64,000 bases of DNA. Source: Terriglobales bacterium (GTDB taxonomy: Bacteria > Acidobacteriota > Terriglobia > Terriglobales > Acidobacteriaceae). Positions 25,797 through 34,797 of this stretch are shown here, in pieces. Within the stretch, counting starts at the first letter, position 1. Each line of letters starts with the position of its first letter. The stretch is taken from positions 124,001-188,000 of the forward strand of contig DASTZZ010000019.1 of NCBI GenBank assembly GCA_035764005.1. Direction: 5' to 3'. Made by a program: the position numbers and the translations under genes. The notes under the pieces are model-generated. The model searched no databases. It saw nothing but the letters and a program-made list of their open reading frames with translations, and was not told the origin of the DNA.

Positions 25797-26957
25797 ATGA
25801 CTCTCACCCGCGGGGCGCTCTCAACTCTCCTCCTGCTGCTTTCTGGCTCGCTTCACCTTGCTGCCCAAACGTCTTCGCCTGCTCCGGATCGCTGGTCAGA
25901 GCAAAAAGCCAATGCCTGGTATCAGCAGCAACCGTGGCTGGTTGGCAGCGACTACATTCCAGCCGACGCGATCAACGAACTGGAGATGTGGCAGGCGGAA
26001 ACTTTCGATCCACAGCAGATCGACAAAGAGCTGGGATGGGCAGAGTCGATGGGTATGAACACCATGCGCGTCTTCCTGCACGATCTGGTGTGGAAGCAGG
26101 ATGCGAAAGGTTTCACCCAGCGCATCAACACGTTCCTCAATATCGCTGACAAGCACCACATCCGGCCAATGTTCGTTCTGTTCGACTCAGTGTGGGATCC
26201 ATTTCCCAAACTGGGTCCGCAGCATCCACCCATTCCGGGCATTCACAACTCCGGATGGGTGCAAAGTCCGGGAGCCGACGCGTTGACCGATTCATCGCAG
26301 TATCCGCGGCTCGAGGCTTACGTTCGGGGGGTTGTTGGGGCATTCGCGAATGATCGGCGCGTGCTCGCCTGGGACTTATGGAATGAGCCAAACAACACCA
26401 ACGGCGAGCCTTATTCCGACATGGAACCAAAGAACAAGCAGGACCTGGTGTTGGCTCTCCTGCCGCAGGTCTACACATGGGCACGAGCGGCGGGCGCAAC
26501 TCAGCCGCTTACCAGTGGCCTTTGGGACGGAGACTGGTCGGCTCCGGAAACACTCACGCCCATGCAGCGCGTGCAGCTCGACCTTTCTGATGTGATCACC
26601 TTCCACAATTACGGCTGGCCCGAGAGCTTCGAGAAGCACGTGCGCTGGCTTGAGCGCTACCATCGTCCGATCATCTGCACCGAGTACATGGCGCGCTCGG
26701 TTGGCAGCACCTTCGACACCATTCTGCCCATCGCGAAAGCTCATCACGTGGGCGCGATCAACTGGGGATTCGTCGCCGGCAAGACGCAGACGTTTTATCC
26801 GTGGGAATCGTGGCAGCATCCGTACATCATGAAACCACCGCCGGTCTGGTTCCATGACATCTTCAATGCATCGGGAGAACCGTACCGTGAAGCAGAGGTG
26901 CAATTCATCCGGCGCATGACGGGAAAAGCCGCTGGCAAGGATGCAGGCGGAAACTGA
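25797..26957 (+). CDS. Secreted glycoside hydrolase, GH5-like (TIM barrel)
   Basis: 386 aa from ATG 25797, which gives a compact signal peptide (LLLLLSGSLHLAAQ); a longer frame upstream (from 25707) would hide it. TIM-barrel landmarks are MGMNTMRVFLHDLVW, the acid/base region VLAWDLWNEPNN (Asn-Glu) near residue 205, and IICTEYMARSVGS (probable nucleophile Glu) near 297. This resembles clan GH-A enzymes annotated as cellulase or 1,4-beta-xylanase-like. The substrate cannot be assigned. No carbohydrate-binding module is visible. It stands alone with about 210 bases upstream and no clear promoter. Confidence 0.85.
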   Translation: MTLTRGALSTLLLLLSGSLHLAAQTSSPAPDRWSEQKANAWYQQQPWLVGSDYIPADAINELEMWQAETFDPQQIDKELGWAESMGMNTMRVFLHDLVWKQDAKGFTQRINTFLNIADKHHIRPMFVLFDSVWDPFPKLGPQHPPIPGIHNSGWVQSPGADALTDSSQYPRLEAYVRGVVGAFANDRRVLAWDLWNEPNNTNGEPYSDMEPKNKQDLVLALLPQVYTWARAAGATQPLTSGLWDGDWSAPETLTPMQRVQLDLSDVITFHNYGWPESFEKHVRWLERYHRPIICTEYMARSVGSTFDTILPIAKAHHVGAINWGFVAGKTQTFYPWESWQHPYIMKPPPVWFHDIFNASGEPYREAEVQFIRRMTGKAAGKDAGGN

Positions 26958-27088
26958 ACCCGGCATGCGCGAGCTACTTTGGGGGGACTCGAGAGTGAAT
27001 TCGGAGGTCCCCAAACTCCTCAGTCATCTGGGAGACGAGTTGTGCGTTGCAAACTTAGAGGTTGGTTCTTTCATCTCAAGAATCAACA

Positions 27089-27538
27089 ATGGACAACGCA
27101 AGCGCAATCAAACTCCTGCAAGAACTCGTCGATACCTGCCGCGATGGACAGAACGGATATCGTGACGCCGCCGACCATGTAACCGACTCGCATCTTCGCG
27201 AGTTCTTCAACGAGCAGAGTCTCGCGCGGGCCGGCTTCGCAGGAGAACTCGAACAGGAGATTATTCGGTTAGGAAAAGCCGATCCTGACACTTCAGGCAG
27301 CGCCGCTGCTGCAATTCGCCGTGCATGGATCGATTTCAAATCGGAACTCGGAGGCGGCGACGCCACGATCCTGGCCAGCGTAGAATCCGGCGAGGATAGC
27401 GCCAAAGCATCGTTCGAGACAGCTTTGCAGGAGCCAAATCTGCGCGAAGATCTCGCGACGCTAATTCGACGGCAACTTACCAGCATCATGGCCGCACACG
27501 ATCACGTTCGCAGTCTGCGGGACGCCAAAGCTGCCTGA
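27089..27538 (+). CDS. PA2169/DUF2383-family four-helix protein
   Basis: 149 aa from ATG 27089 (MDNASAIKLLQELVDTC). The sequence ELVDTCRDGQNGYRDAADHV, followed by FFNEQSLARAGFAGELEQEI, is typical of the PA2169 family, a ferritin-like four-helix fold with unknown function often linked to stress. The fold carries Glu and His residues at helix positions (HDHVRSLRD at the C-terminus), but I cannot confirm a metal site. Single gene. Confidence 0.82.
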   Translation: MDNASAIKLLQELVDTCRDGQNGYRDAADHVTDSHLREFFNEQSLARAGFAGELEQEIIRLGKADPDTSGSAAAAIRRAWIDFKSELGGGDATILASVESGEDSAKASFETALQEPNLREDLATLIRRQLTSIMAAHDHVRSLRDAKAA

Positions 27539-27778
27539 CATTCGCGCGGGCTCCGCACTGCCGCCTACCGGTACGCCGAGACCGCACTTTCGGACAGGGT
27601 GCCTTGCACAATTTCTATCCCATCAATTCGCGGAAGTCTCTTAAAATGTGAGGCTTGCCTTCTAATTACCACGCCACAGTCTCTCAGTTACTTTGGCTCC
27701 ACAGGGCAGGTTACCCGGGTACATTGACCCTTCGTCACATTCGACATACGCTTGCTCTCGCAGTCAAGGGAGAGTCGT

Positions 27779-28111
27779 ATGGCAAAAGTAATTCGTATAG
27801 CTGCCGTCGCCGTTGTGCTGTGCTCTATGGCGCTGGCCGAGGGCGCGGAGCGCCAGGTTGTGCGCGAACAGCTTCCGGAGTATCCGGTGATGCTGAAGAA
27901 GATAGGTATCGGTGGGACGGTGCGCATTAGCGCGCTCGTAGCAGCCGACGGTTCGGTGAAAGGCACAAAGATCGACGGCGGTAATCCGATGCTAGCGGAA
28001 CTCGCCAGCAATGCTGTGAAAAAGTGGAAGTATGCCGCTGCTTCTGAGCAAAGTAGCGAATCAATTGAGTTCAATTTTGACGCGAAGCTCGCAACTGTTC
28101 GCGTCAAGTAA
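27779..28111 (+). CDS. TonB C-terminal-domain protein, secreted
   Basis: 110 aa from ATG 27779, with GGGAGA 6 bases upstream. Signal peptide MAKVIRIAAVAVVLCSMALAEG... cleaved near Ala-Glu. The remainder (LPEYPVMLKKIGIGGTVRISALVAADGSVKGT, split) is a TonB-C fold: P-x-YP...GxVxxxxxVxxDGxV. It lacks the N-terminal membrane anchor and Pro-rich spacer of true TonB, so it is probably not an energy transducer itself. Such stand-alone TonB-C domains are common in Acidobacteriota; function unknown. Confidence 0.82.
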   Translation: MAKVIRIAAVAVVLCSMALAEGAERQVVREQLPEYPVMLKKIGIGGTVRISALVAADGSVKGTKIDGGNPMLAELASNAVKKWKYAAASEQSSESIEFNFDAKLATVRVK

Positions 28112-28186
28112 TCGAGAATCAAGCCGCCTGGAGATTTAAATCCCGTCGACGCCTTAGATGGTTACAGCTCAGAAGCTCAGCAGCTT

Positions 28187-28807
28187 TTACGCTGCTGGCT
28201 TCTTCGTCTTCTCTCCTTTGCCGCTCACGCTCAGAGGTTTGGTTCCAGGATCCTGGCCTTCAGTCTCGCCGGTATGCGGATCGATCACGTACAGCAGATC
28301 GCTTAGATCGCTGGCGTGCTCTTCTTCGTCTTTAAGCAGGCGTTCCAGGAGGATTCGGGTCGTAGAGTCGTTATCACCGAAGTAACGAATCATGTCACTG
28401 TAGACCTCGATGACGATGCGCTCGGCAATCAGGTCTTCCTTAATCATCTCGGCAAGATCGTTCCCTTCCACGTACTGCGACGCTGACCGCTCCAGCAGCG
28501 ACTTAGGATTGAAGTCGGGCTTGCCGCCGAGTTGCTGAATGCGATCGGCGATGGCGTCGGCGTGCTCGCGTTCAGCGTCGGCGTGCTCTTTGAATTCATT
28601 GCGCACCGACATCCCGTGCACTCCCGTCGCCATGAAGTAATGGTGCATGTAGCGCAGCACGCAGACGATCTCCGTCGCCAACGCTTCGTTCAGGATTTCA
28701 ACCGTCCTCTTTACGTCACCTTTGTAAGCCTGCGTGACGGCTCCATCCTCAATCTTCTGCATCGCTCGTTTTCTGACTGCCTCAAGGTCTTCAGTAAATG
28801 CCGGCAT
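28187..28807 (-). CDS. Ferritin-like (bacterioferritin-related) protein
   Basis: 206 aa. The four-helix ferritin core is at about residues 35-170, with metal-ligand motifs NEALATEIVCVLRYMHHY (Glu), EHADAEREHADAIADRI (Glu, His), LIAERIVIEVYSDMI (Glu) and LLKDEEEHASDL (Glu, His). These are the di-iron ligands of bacterioferritin/Dps-like proteins. It probably stores or oxidises iron. A Lys/Pro-rich tail (GKGEKTKKPAA) extends past the core. The haem-binding Met of true bacterioferritin could not be located with certainty. Confidence 0.85.
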   Translation of the reverse strand: MPAFTEDLEAVRKRAMQKIEDGAVTQAYKGDVKRTVEILNEALATEIVCVLRYMHHYFMATGVHGMSVRNEFKEHADAEREHADAIADRIQQLGGKPDFNPKSLLERSASQYVEGNDLAEMIKEDLIAERIVIEVYSDMIRYFGDNDSTTRILLERLLKDEEEHASDLSDLLYVIDPHTGETEGQDPGTKPLSVSGKGEKTKKPAA

Positions 28808-28955
28808 GATGGCTCCTCGTCCTGAGTTCAGGAATCAAACTCGATGAGAAGCAGCTCACCGGAGAGGAGATGCCCAATCCGCTGAAGATAGCTGTGGATT
28901 ACGCTTTGCATGCGCAAGTTACAATGCAGAGTTTGCCGCGAGGAAACAGGATCCC

Positions 28956-29765
28956 ATGTCCCCCACCACGGAAAGTGTACAGAAGACTTTAATCAACTAC
29001 AGCACAGATGCCGGCGTTGCAGTACTTGAACTGAGCGATCCTCCTGCCAACACGTACACGTACGAAATGAACCGGCAGCTCGACGACGCGATCCTGCGTG
29101 CCCGCATGGACAAAGATGTATATGTGATCGTGCTCACCGGCGCGGGCAACAAATTCTTCTCTGCCGGCGCGAACATCAACATGCTCACCAGCGTGGATCC
29201 GACTTACAAGTATTACTTCTGCCTCCATGCTAATGAGACGCTGCTTCGTCTTGAGAACACGCCCAAACTGGTAATTGCAGCCATCAACGGCCACTGCGTA
29301 GGAGGCGGGCTCGAAATCGCGCTCGCTGCCGACATTCGCATCGCTCGGAAAGATGCAGGCAAGATCGGCCTTCCCGAGGTGAATCTAGGCGTCCTTCCCG
29401 GAACGGGAGGCACTCAGCGTTTGTCACGTGTTGTCGGAAAATCAAAAGCCATCGAGCTCATGGCTCTAGGCAAGACTTTCAGCTTTTCTGAAGCCAAAGA
29501 CCTGGGCATCGTGAACGACGTTTTCGACCCTGACAACTTCATGCCGGCGGTGCTCGAATACGCGCGCCAGTTCTGCCCACCAAACAAAGCGGCGCTCGCC
29601 GTCGGCCGTATCAAACGTGCGGTTCAGAGCGGCTGGGAGATCCCCATCGAGTCCGGTCTCGCGCTCGAACGGGAGAACCAACAGCTTCTCTTCGAGAGCG
29701 ACGACGCGAAGGAGGGCCTGAGCGCCTATATCGAGAAGCGTCCGGCGGTCTTCACCGCGAAATGA
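28956..29765 (+). CDS. Enoyl-CoA hydratase/isomerase (crotonase) family protein
   Basis: 269 aa. Oxyanion-hole motifs FFSAGANINML and INGHCVGGGLEIALAADI, then GKIGLPEVNLGVLPGTGGTQ. The two catalytic Glu positions of enoyl-CoA hydratase (in GGGLE and in LPEV) are both kept. The enzyme handles 2-enoyl-CoA or related esters in fatty or aromatic acid degradation. Its stop overlaps the next gene's start by 4 bases (ATGA), so the CoA-transferase subunit is co-translated with it. The Shine-Dalgarno is GAGGA about 12 bases from the ATG. Confidence 0.92.
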   Translation: MSPTTESVQKTLINYSTDAGVAVLELSDPPANTYTYEMNRQLDDAILRARMDKDVYVIVLTGAGNKFFSAGANINMLTSVDPTYKYYFCLHANETLLRLENTPKLVIAAINGHCVGGGLEIALAADIRIARKDAGKIGLPEVNLGVLPGTGGTQRLSRVVGKSKAIELMALGKTFSFSEAKDLGIVNDVFDPDNFMPAVLEYARQFCPPNKAALAVGRIKRAVQSGWEIPIESGLALERENQQLLFESDDAKEGLSAYIEKRPAVFTAK

Positions 29766-30514
29766 AATACACCCTCGGCGAACTGATGGTCGCCGCTGCT
29801 GCGCGCGAGATTCGCGATGGCGAAGTTGTCTTCGTCGGCATGCGCCTGCCGCTCATCGCGTTCGTCGTTGCCAAGCGCACGCACGCTCCGAACTGCATCG
29901 GTTTATTCGAAAACGGCGTCATCCGCAGTACGCCCGCGCCAGAGCTCATCTATACCATGGCTGATCCACCGAATCTGCTGGGCGCGACGCAGTGTCTCGA
30001 CATGATGGGAGTAATGAGTCTGCTCCAATCAGGACGAGTCAATTTAGGCTTTCTCGGCGCGGCCGAAGTAGACCGTTTCGGAAACCTGAACTCCACACAA
30101 GTACAGGGCCCAAAGGGCCCAATTCGTCTTCCCGGATCGGGAGGAGCCTGCGACATCGCTTCGCTCGCACAACGCTTCGTCGCCATGATCGACCACACGC
30201 CTCAGCGCCTGCCCGAGCGCGTGTCGTACATCACAAGCCCCGGCAACGGCGATGGACCAGGCTACCGAAAGCGTCGCGGTCTGCCTCGCGGCGGACCGGC
30301 AGCCATCATCACCACCAAGGCCGTTTTGCGCTTTGGAGAGGACGCGGAAGCTTACCTGCATTCCCATCATCCCGAGGTGACCGTCGAAGAGGTGATCGCC
30401 TCGACAGGCTGGAAGCTCCGAGTACATGACAACGTAAGCGAAACTCCGCCGCCCTCGCCCGAGGAATTGCGCGCAATTCGCGACTACGACAAAAAGGGCT
30501 TCTGGACCTCTTAA
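29762..30514 (+). CDS. CoA-transferase beta subunit, glutaconate CoA-transferase (GctB) type
   Basis: 250 aa. Family I CoA-transferase small-subunit text: GEVVFVGMRLPLIAFVVAKRTHAPN, GLFENGVIRS (with the candidate active-site Glu), and LGFLGAAEVDRFGNLNST. The partner alpha subunit (GctA-like) would normally be directly upstream; here a crotonase takes that place and no alpha subunit is in the window. It probably activates a dicarboxylic or aromatic acid as CoA ester, with the partner encoded elsewhere. An ATGA overlap couples it to the crotonase. Confidence 0.85.
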   Translation: MKYTLGELMVAAAAREIRDGEVVFVGMRLPLIAFVVAKRTHAPNCIGLFENGVIRSTPAPELIYTMADPPNLLGATQCLDMMGVMSLLQSGRVNLGFLGAAEVDRFGNLNSTQVQGPKGPIRLPGSGGACDIASLAQRFVAMIDHTPQRLPERVSYITSPGNGDGPGYRKRRGLPRGGPAAIITTKAVLRFGEDAEAYLHSHHPEVTVEEVIASTGWKLRVHDNVSETPPPSPEELRAIRDYDKKGFWTS

Positions 30515-30613
30515 GCTGAACAGCATCGTTTCGGACGAGTGGTCACCGCATATGAGTGAGCCTCCCACATCGGCACTCTCGCGCATCTCACAAGCGACGG
30601 GGACTCCAGGCGA

Positions 30614-31361
30614 ATGCCCAGACGGCAAGCAAGCACTTTAACGAACGCGCAGATTGCTGAGCTGCTCGCGCGCGAAGCAGTAAGGGCGAAGATGCCGGCA
30701 CAGAAAGCATTGCGTCGTGCGTCCCGCCCCAGCGTTGTTCTGGCCGGAAGAAGCTGCCGAGCTGCATCGCACGGGACGGTCTCTCACCGAACTCACTGCA
30801 GTTGGACCTTTTCTACAGCGGCTCATCGCAGCGTGGCTCGACAATCCGCCTGAAGTTCCAGAGCCGCCCGATGTTCGCCAAGGATTTCTCACGTTGACCG
30901 ACGCCCGCGCCACGCTGGCTGCTAATCGTGCGTGGCTGCGGGGAGTCAAAGGCGACTTGCAGATGCACAGCACCTGGAGTGATCGCGAAGGCACGATTGC
31001 AGAAATGGCCACGGCAGCAGTGGAGCGTGGCTATGAGTACATGGCCATCACGGACCACTCCAAAGGATTCAAAATTGCCGGCGGCATCGACGAGCAGCAA
31101 CTGCTCCGACAAGCTGATGAGATTGCCAAGGTCAACGCTCAGCTTCGCAAAAGTGGGCACAGGCTGACAGAGCTGCGTTCCATAGAGCTGAACCTCAATC
31201 CGCGGGGCGAAGGCGACATGGAGTCCTCCTGTTTTCCCGGACTGGATCTCGTTCTCGGCTGCTTCCATTCCTCCTTGCGCACGAAAGAAGACCAGACCAC
31301 ATCTCATTCCTCCGCCATGCCTCGGCTCTCAAGTCTACCGCTTCGAGGCTGTGGAGTTTAG
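30614..31361 (+). pseudogene. Frameshifted, truncated PHP-domain phosphoesterase (PolX-like C-terminal domain)
   Basis: The ATG at 30614 opens MPRRQASTLTNAQIAELLAREA and runs to about ALRRASRP near 30735. The continuation ALFWPEEAAELHRTG is in the next frame (open from 30717), so a small indel breaks the gene. The second frame contains the PHP motifs GDLQMHSTWSD and YEYMAITDHSKG with metal-binding His and Asp residues. It ends early in DLVLGCFHSSLRTKEDQ, followed by unrelated residues and a stop at 31361, whereas the family continues with further His motifs. A frame ending YRFEAVEFRDSRLSDFRI lies just after the break, perhaps the tail of another gene joined by a deletion. The product is probably inactive. 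Confidence 0.7.
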
Positions 31362-31441
31362 AGATTCGCGGCTCAGCGATTTCCGCATTTGACGACACTC
31401 CTGCAGCGAACTAACATGCTGCGCGCAATTTGGAGGTGTGT

Positions 31442-32269
31442 ATGTCTATGGAGGGAAAGACCGCTCTGATTACGGGAAGCTCGCGCGGGATCGGCCGCGG
31501 CATTGCCCTGAAGTTAGCCGAACGAGGCGCACGCGTCGCCGTGCATTACTACCGCAATCGGGATGCTGCCGAAGCAACGCTGGACCAAATCGGAAAACTC
31601 GGCTCTTCGGGAATTCTGGTCCAGGCCGACGTGTCCAAGCCGGAAGAAATCAGCCGCATGTTTCAGCAGGTTCGCGCCGAATTCAAGTCGCTGGATATTT
31701 TCGTCGCCAATGCCCGCCCCGAGGCTCCGACTTTCTACCAGGCTCCAATGGAGATCACCCTCGACAAGTGGGACACCGCAGTCGACTCCCAAGCCAAGGC
31801 ATTTCTCATCGCCGTGCGCGAAGCGGCTCCCATTATGTCGAGCGGCGGACGCATCGTCGCCATTTCCTTCGCGCCCGGCGGACGCTTTGGCAGCTGGCAG
31901 CCCTGGGTAGCGATGGGCGCGGCGAAGGCGGCGATGGAAGTCCTGGTGCGCTATTTCGCCGTAGCTCTGGCGAGTCGAGGCATTACAGTAAATACCATCA
32001 GCCCCGGCTGGATCGAAGACAGCGTTCTGAACAGCTTGCCTGAAGCGTTCCAAAATGGGCTGCGCGATTGGCAGGAGCGTGGATGGACTCCCATGGGCCG
32101 TCTCGGGACTCCGGCCGACATCGGCAATGCCGTTGCCCTGATCTGCTCCAAAGAAGCAGGCTGGATCACAGGTCAACTCATTGACGTGGATGGCGGCGCC
32201 TCGCTCGTCGACGCCCACCTCCCACTGGAGTTTCAAGGCATCGCCAGGCAGGCAAAGGCCGCAGCCTGA
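31442..32269 (+). CDS. Short-chain dehydrogenase/reductase, FabL/FabI-like, lacking the catalytic Tyr
   Basis: 275 aa from ATG 31442, which has GGAGG about 6 bases upstream. The Rossmann motif TGSSRGIGRGIA (NADPH) and the later SPGWIEDSV are typical of enoyl-ACP reductase-like SDRs. In the active site the Lys is K162 (GAAKAAME). The Tyr expected four residues earlier (SDR YxxxK) is M158, and the one seven residues earlier (FabI/FabL Y-x6-K) is W155. The residue normally donating the proton is therefore missing in both alignments. It may have altered chemistry or be a non-catalytic binder. It stands alone, downstream of the PHP pseudogene. Confidence 0.85.
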   Translation: MSMEGKTALITGSSRGIGRGIALKLAERGARVAVHYYRNRDAAEATLDQIGKLGSSGILVQADVSKPEEISRMFQQVRAEFKSLDIFVANARPEAPTFYQAPMEITLDKWDTAVDSQAKAFLIAVREAAPIMSSGGRIVAISFAPGGRFGSWQPWVAMGAAKAAMEVLVRYFAVALASRGITVNTISPGWIEDSVLNSLPEAFQNGLRDWQERGWTPMGRLGTPADIGNAVALICSKEAGWITGQLIDVDGGASLVDAHLPLEFQGIARQAKAAA

Positions 32270-32330
32270 CATCGCGACCAGTGCCGCGAGTTTGATGATG
32301 ATCGCTCAGTGCTACCCTAGGGCCGTGTAC

Positions 32331-33107
32331 ATGCGACTCTTTCTGCTGCTCGGGATCGTGTTCCTCGCAGCTGCGGCAGCGCAACCGCAAGAAGATCAGA
32401 GCATCTGGCGAACGTGGCAGGACGAGAAGAAGCTGATTGTGGTTACCACGTCGGATTGGAACGCGGTGGAGGGAACACTCATCCGCTACGAACGCCGCGG
32501 TCGCGAGTGGATCAAGGTGAGCGAACCGATTCCCGTTGTGGTCGGACGCGCGGGCATGGCCTGGGATCCGGGGCTCACCAGGGAGAGTCCGGATCGCTAT
32601 CCCGGCCCAGTCAAGCACGAAGGCGACGGACGCTCACCTTCCGGCGTCTTTGCGCTAAAGAGCGGAACCTTCGGATTCGCCAGTGAACTCGCCGGATCGC
32701 GCATGTACACGCCGCTCACGCCCACGATCGAGTGCGTCGATGATCCCACTTCGCGCTATTACGGCAGGATCGTCGACCGCGAGAAAGTGGATCAGGTGGA
32801 CTGGAAGAGCTCTGAGAAGATGAGCTCGATTCCGGAGTATCGGTGGGGAGTAGTTGTGAATTACAACACCGACAATCCGGTACACGGAGACGGTTCCTGC
32901 ATCTTCCTCCACCAATGGAGCCGACCAGGGAACGGAACCGCCGGATGCACCGCCATGTCTCCGCACGACATCGAAAATTTGGTGCACTGGGTCAGCGGTG
33001 AGGAGCCTGTAGCGCTGGTGCAGCTCCCTCGACCCGAATACGAACGTCTCCAAGTCCACTGGCAGCTTCCCGCGGCTAACACAAGATCTCCAGGCAAATC
33101 CCACTAA
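32331..33107 (+). CDS. L,D-transpeptidase (YkuD)-like secreted protein
   Basis: 258 aa from ATG 32331, with signal peptide MRLFLLLGIVFLAAAAAQ. GDGRSPSGVFAL and the catalytic-type motif HQWSRPGNGTAGCTAMS (His, Gly, Cys) match the YkuD fold, in which the Cys acylates peptidoglycan stem peptides. There is an N-terminal beta-rich segment (residues 30-100) of unknown role. The Cys and His needed for catalysis are present. It likely acts on peptidoglycan or a related periplasmic polymer. Confidence 0.85.
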   Translation: MRLFLLLGIVFLAAAAAQPQEDQSIWRTWQDEKKLIVVTTSDWNAVEGTLIRYERRGREWIKVSEPIPVVVGRAGMAWDPGLTRESPDRYPGPVKHEGDGRSPSGVFALKSGTFGFASELAGSRMYTPLTPTIECVDDPTSRYYGRIVDREKVDQVDWKSSEKMSSIPEYRWGVVVNYNTDNPVHGDGSCIFLHQWSRPGNGTAGCTAMSPHDIENLVHWVSGEEPVALVQLPRPEYERLQVHWQLPAANTRSPGKSH

Positions 33108-33205
33108 GTTCCGTTATTGCGCGTGCTTCCCCGGGTAACTCTGACTTTCGTAATGTGGCGACAAATCTATAGGTTGCTACACTCCCGAATTCAGGGACAA
33201 CTTAC

Positions 33206-34324
33206 GTGCGCATTCTCGCCGATACCGACCTGCTCGTGTTTACCTATACCCTCGGTAGAATCTTGTTTGTCTCTCCATTTCAACTCATGCTCAGCAGAGG
33301 TCGGCGGGCCATTCCAAAATCTTTACAAATGGAAGAGGTCTCTCCAGAATCGCTCAGTGAAAACCAGACAGAATACCTTCAGGCGTATGACGGCAAGTTC
33401 GCGGAACTGAATTACCAGCCCACTGCCACTTACCGCGCGAGTAACTTCGGTCAAAATCTAATTCGAAGCTACGTCAATCCGCTCGAGCCGGTACGAGCGA
33501 TCGTGATGATCGTGGAAGTTACCGTGAACGTCAATCGAGTTGCGAGCAGTGCGCACAGCTGCACCATGGAGTTCATTACCCGGTTTACTGACGATACCGT
33601 GTTGGTGACGCGTAACATGCAACGCAAGTCGTTGTTCGACGATCCTCCATTTCGCATTACGCAGGAGTGCCCGCAGACCACCCGTCCGAGTGAGCTTCGG
33701 CGCAAGCATCTCTCGAAGCTGCAAAAGTTAGGACGAACACCCATTTCTGCATCTTGCGATTTCGCCAGCATAGCGAAGGAGGTTCAGCAAGGACACGAGC
33801 GATTCTCGGCGTTTCAGTTGGAGCGAGGTGCGTATCGTGTGAATCCTGTTACGGATCGTTACGAGACCACTGCGAAGGTTCACTGGAGAGGTATTCGCAA
33901 CCACTTCAATCCTGTTCTCCATGTGCAGCGCTTTCCGCGTTGGCGTTTCGCGACTGCAGCACTTATCGGAATCGCACTGCCGGTGCTTGCGTTGCTCCGG
34001 GTGGCTCCGCTCGCGGCCAACCACGCGCAGGGCTTGGGATTGCCCGGATCGCTGGCTTCCGGGTTGACGATGCTATCGGCTTACGCTTTGGCGGGCGCGG
34101 TGATCGGATACGGCGTGCGTACCAGCAACTTTCTTTGGAGCTTTATCTTTACTTATCTCGCGGTCGGCGCAATCGCAGGATTCCACATATCACCAATGCC
34201 TTACAGCACTCTAGCCGGATCGATTGCTCACGTTGTAGCACGATGGGCGAAGCGCAGACGCTTGATCCTCAATCAAGCAAAGCCTTCTGTGCCACTACCG
34301 GCGCCCAAACCAGTGCCTTTTTGA
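33206..34324 (+). CDS. Unknown membrane protein, C-terminal multi-helix region
   Basis: 372 aa, GTG start. No family recognised. Residues 1-240 are soluble-looking, mixed alpha/beta, with several short hydrophobic stretches but no signal peptide. Residues about 243-335 have three or four hydrophobic helices (FATAALIGIALPVLALLRV, LTMLSAYALAGAVIGYG, FTYLAVGAIAGFHISP), then a basic, Pro-rich tail (VARWAKRRR...PLPAPKPVPF). The start codon is uncertain. Stands alone between the transpeptidase-like gene and a 470-base gap. Confidence 0.55.
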   Translation: MRILADTDLLVFTYTLGRILFVSPFQLMLSRGRRAIPKSLQMEEVSPESLSENQTEYLQAYDGKFAELNYQPTATYRASNFGQNLIRSYVNPLEPVRAIVMIVEVTVNVNRVASSAHSCTMEFITRFTDDTVLVTRNMQRKSLFDDPPFRITQECPQTTRPSELRRKHLSKLQKLGRTPISASCDFASIAKEVQQGHERFSAFQLERGAYRVNPVTDRYETTAKVHWRGIRNHFNPVLHVQRFPRWRFATAALIGIALPVLALLRVAPLAANHAQGLGLPGSLASGLTMLSAYALAGAVIGYGVRTSNFLWSFIFTYLAVGAIAGFHISPMPYSTLAGSIAHVVARWAKRRRLILNQAKPSVPLPAPKPVPF

Positions 34325-34797
34325 AATAGCGGCCTCGAAAGTCTTTTCCGCAATTGGGATCTGCGTGGGTGAAGGTGCGAACGAACCACGCGCCCTCGCT
34401 GATCACAGCGTACGGCGTGCAATGACGTGCCGGTAACGTTCGCGGTGGAGTTCTCGGCGGATGCCGGCGTTGCGCCTACTGGGGTGTGGGTAGCGAATGG
34501 GTTTCCAGATGGATGACCCCTGCAGCTCCTGCACTGAACATAAGATAGCGAGAAAAAAGTCGCAGGAAATCTGGGTAGCGGCTCAATGTCACCTCAAGCA
34601 CCCTGACCTGATTCGTATCTCTCGGCAGAAGGCCACCGCCCAGGGGTGCCGATCCCTGGGATAAGTCTCCATCTGTACCTCTTAATTTTCCAAACCCCCA
34701 GCGCGATCAAACGTCTTACTATGACCGGCCGTTCCTGTTGGGGAAGATTTGCTCGCCCAAGGAAATCTCAGCACGCGCAATGCAGGGAGGAATTCTG
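34325..34797 (+). other. Intergenic gap; possible gene remnant
   Basis: No complete gene seen. One plus-strand stretch at about 34403-34519 reads DVPVTFAVEFSADAGVAP and stops after NGFPDG. It looks like the C-terminal end of a decayed protein but has no start or upstream continuation. The last part should hold the promoter of the ADOP gene at 34798, but I see no convincing -35/-10 pair. Confidence 0.3.

Noticed and set aside
30614-31361. Programmed ribosomal frameshift in the PHP gene
   Set aside because: No slippery sequence was seen at the shift and the 3' end is also lost, so decay is simpler.
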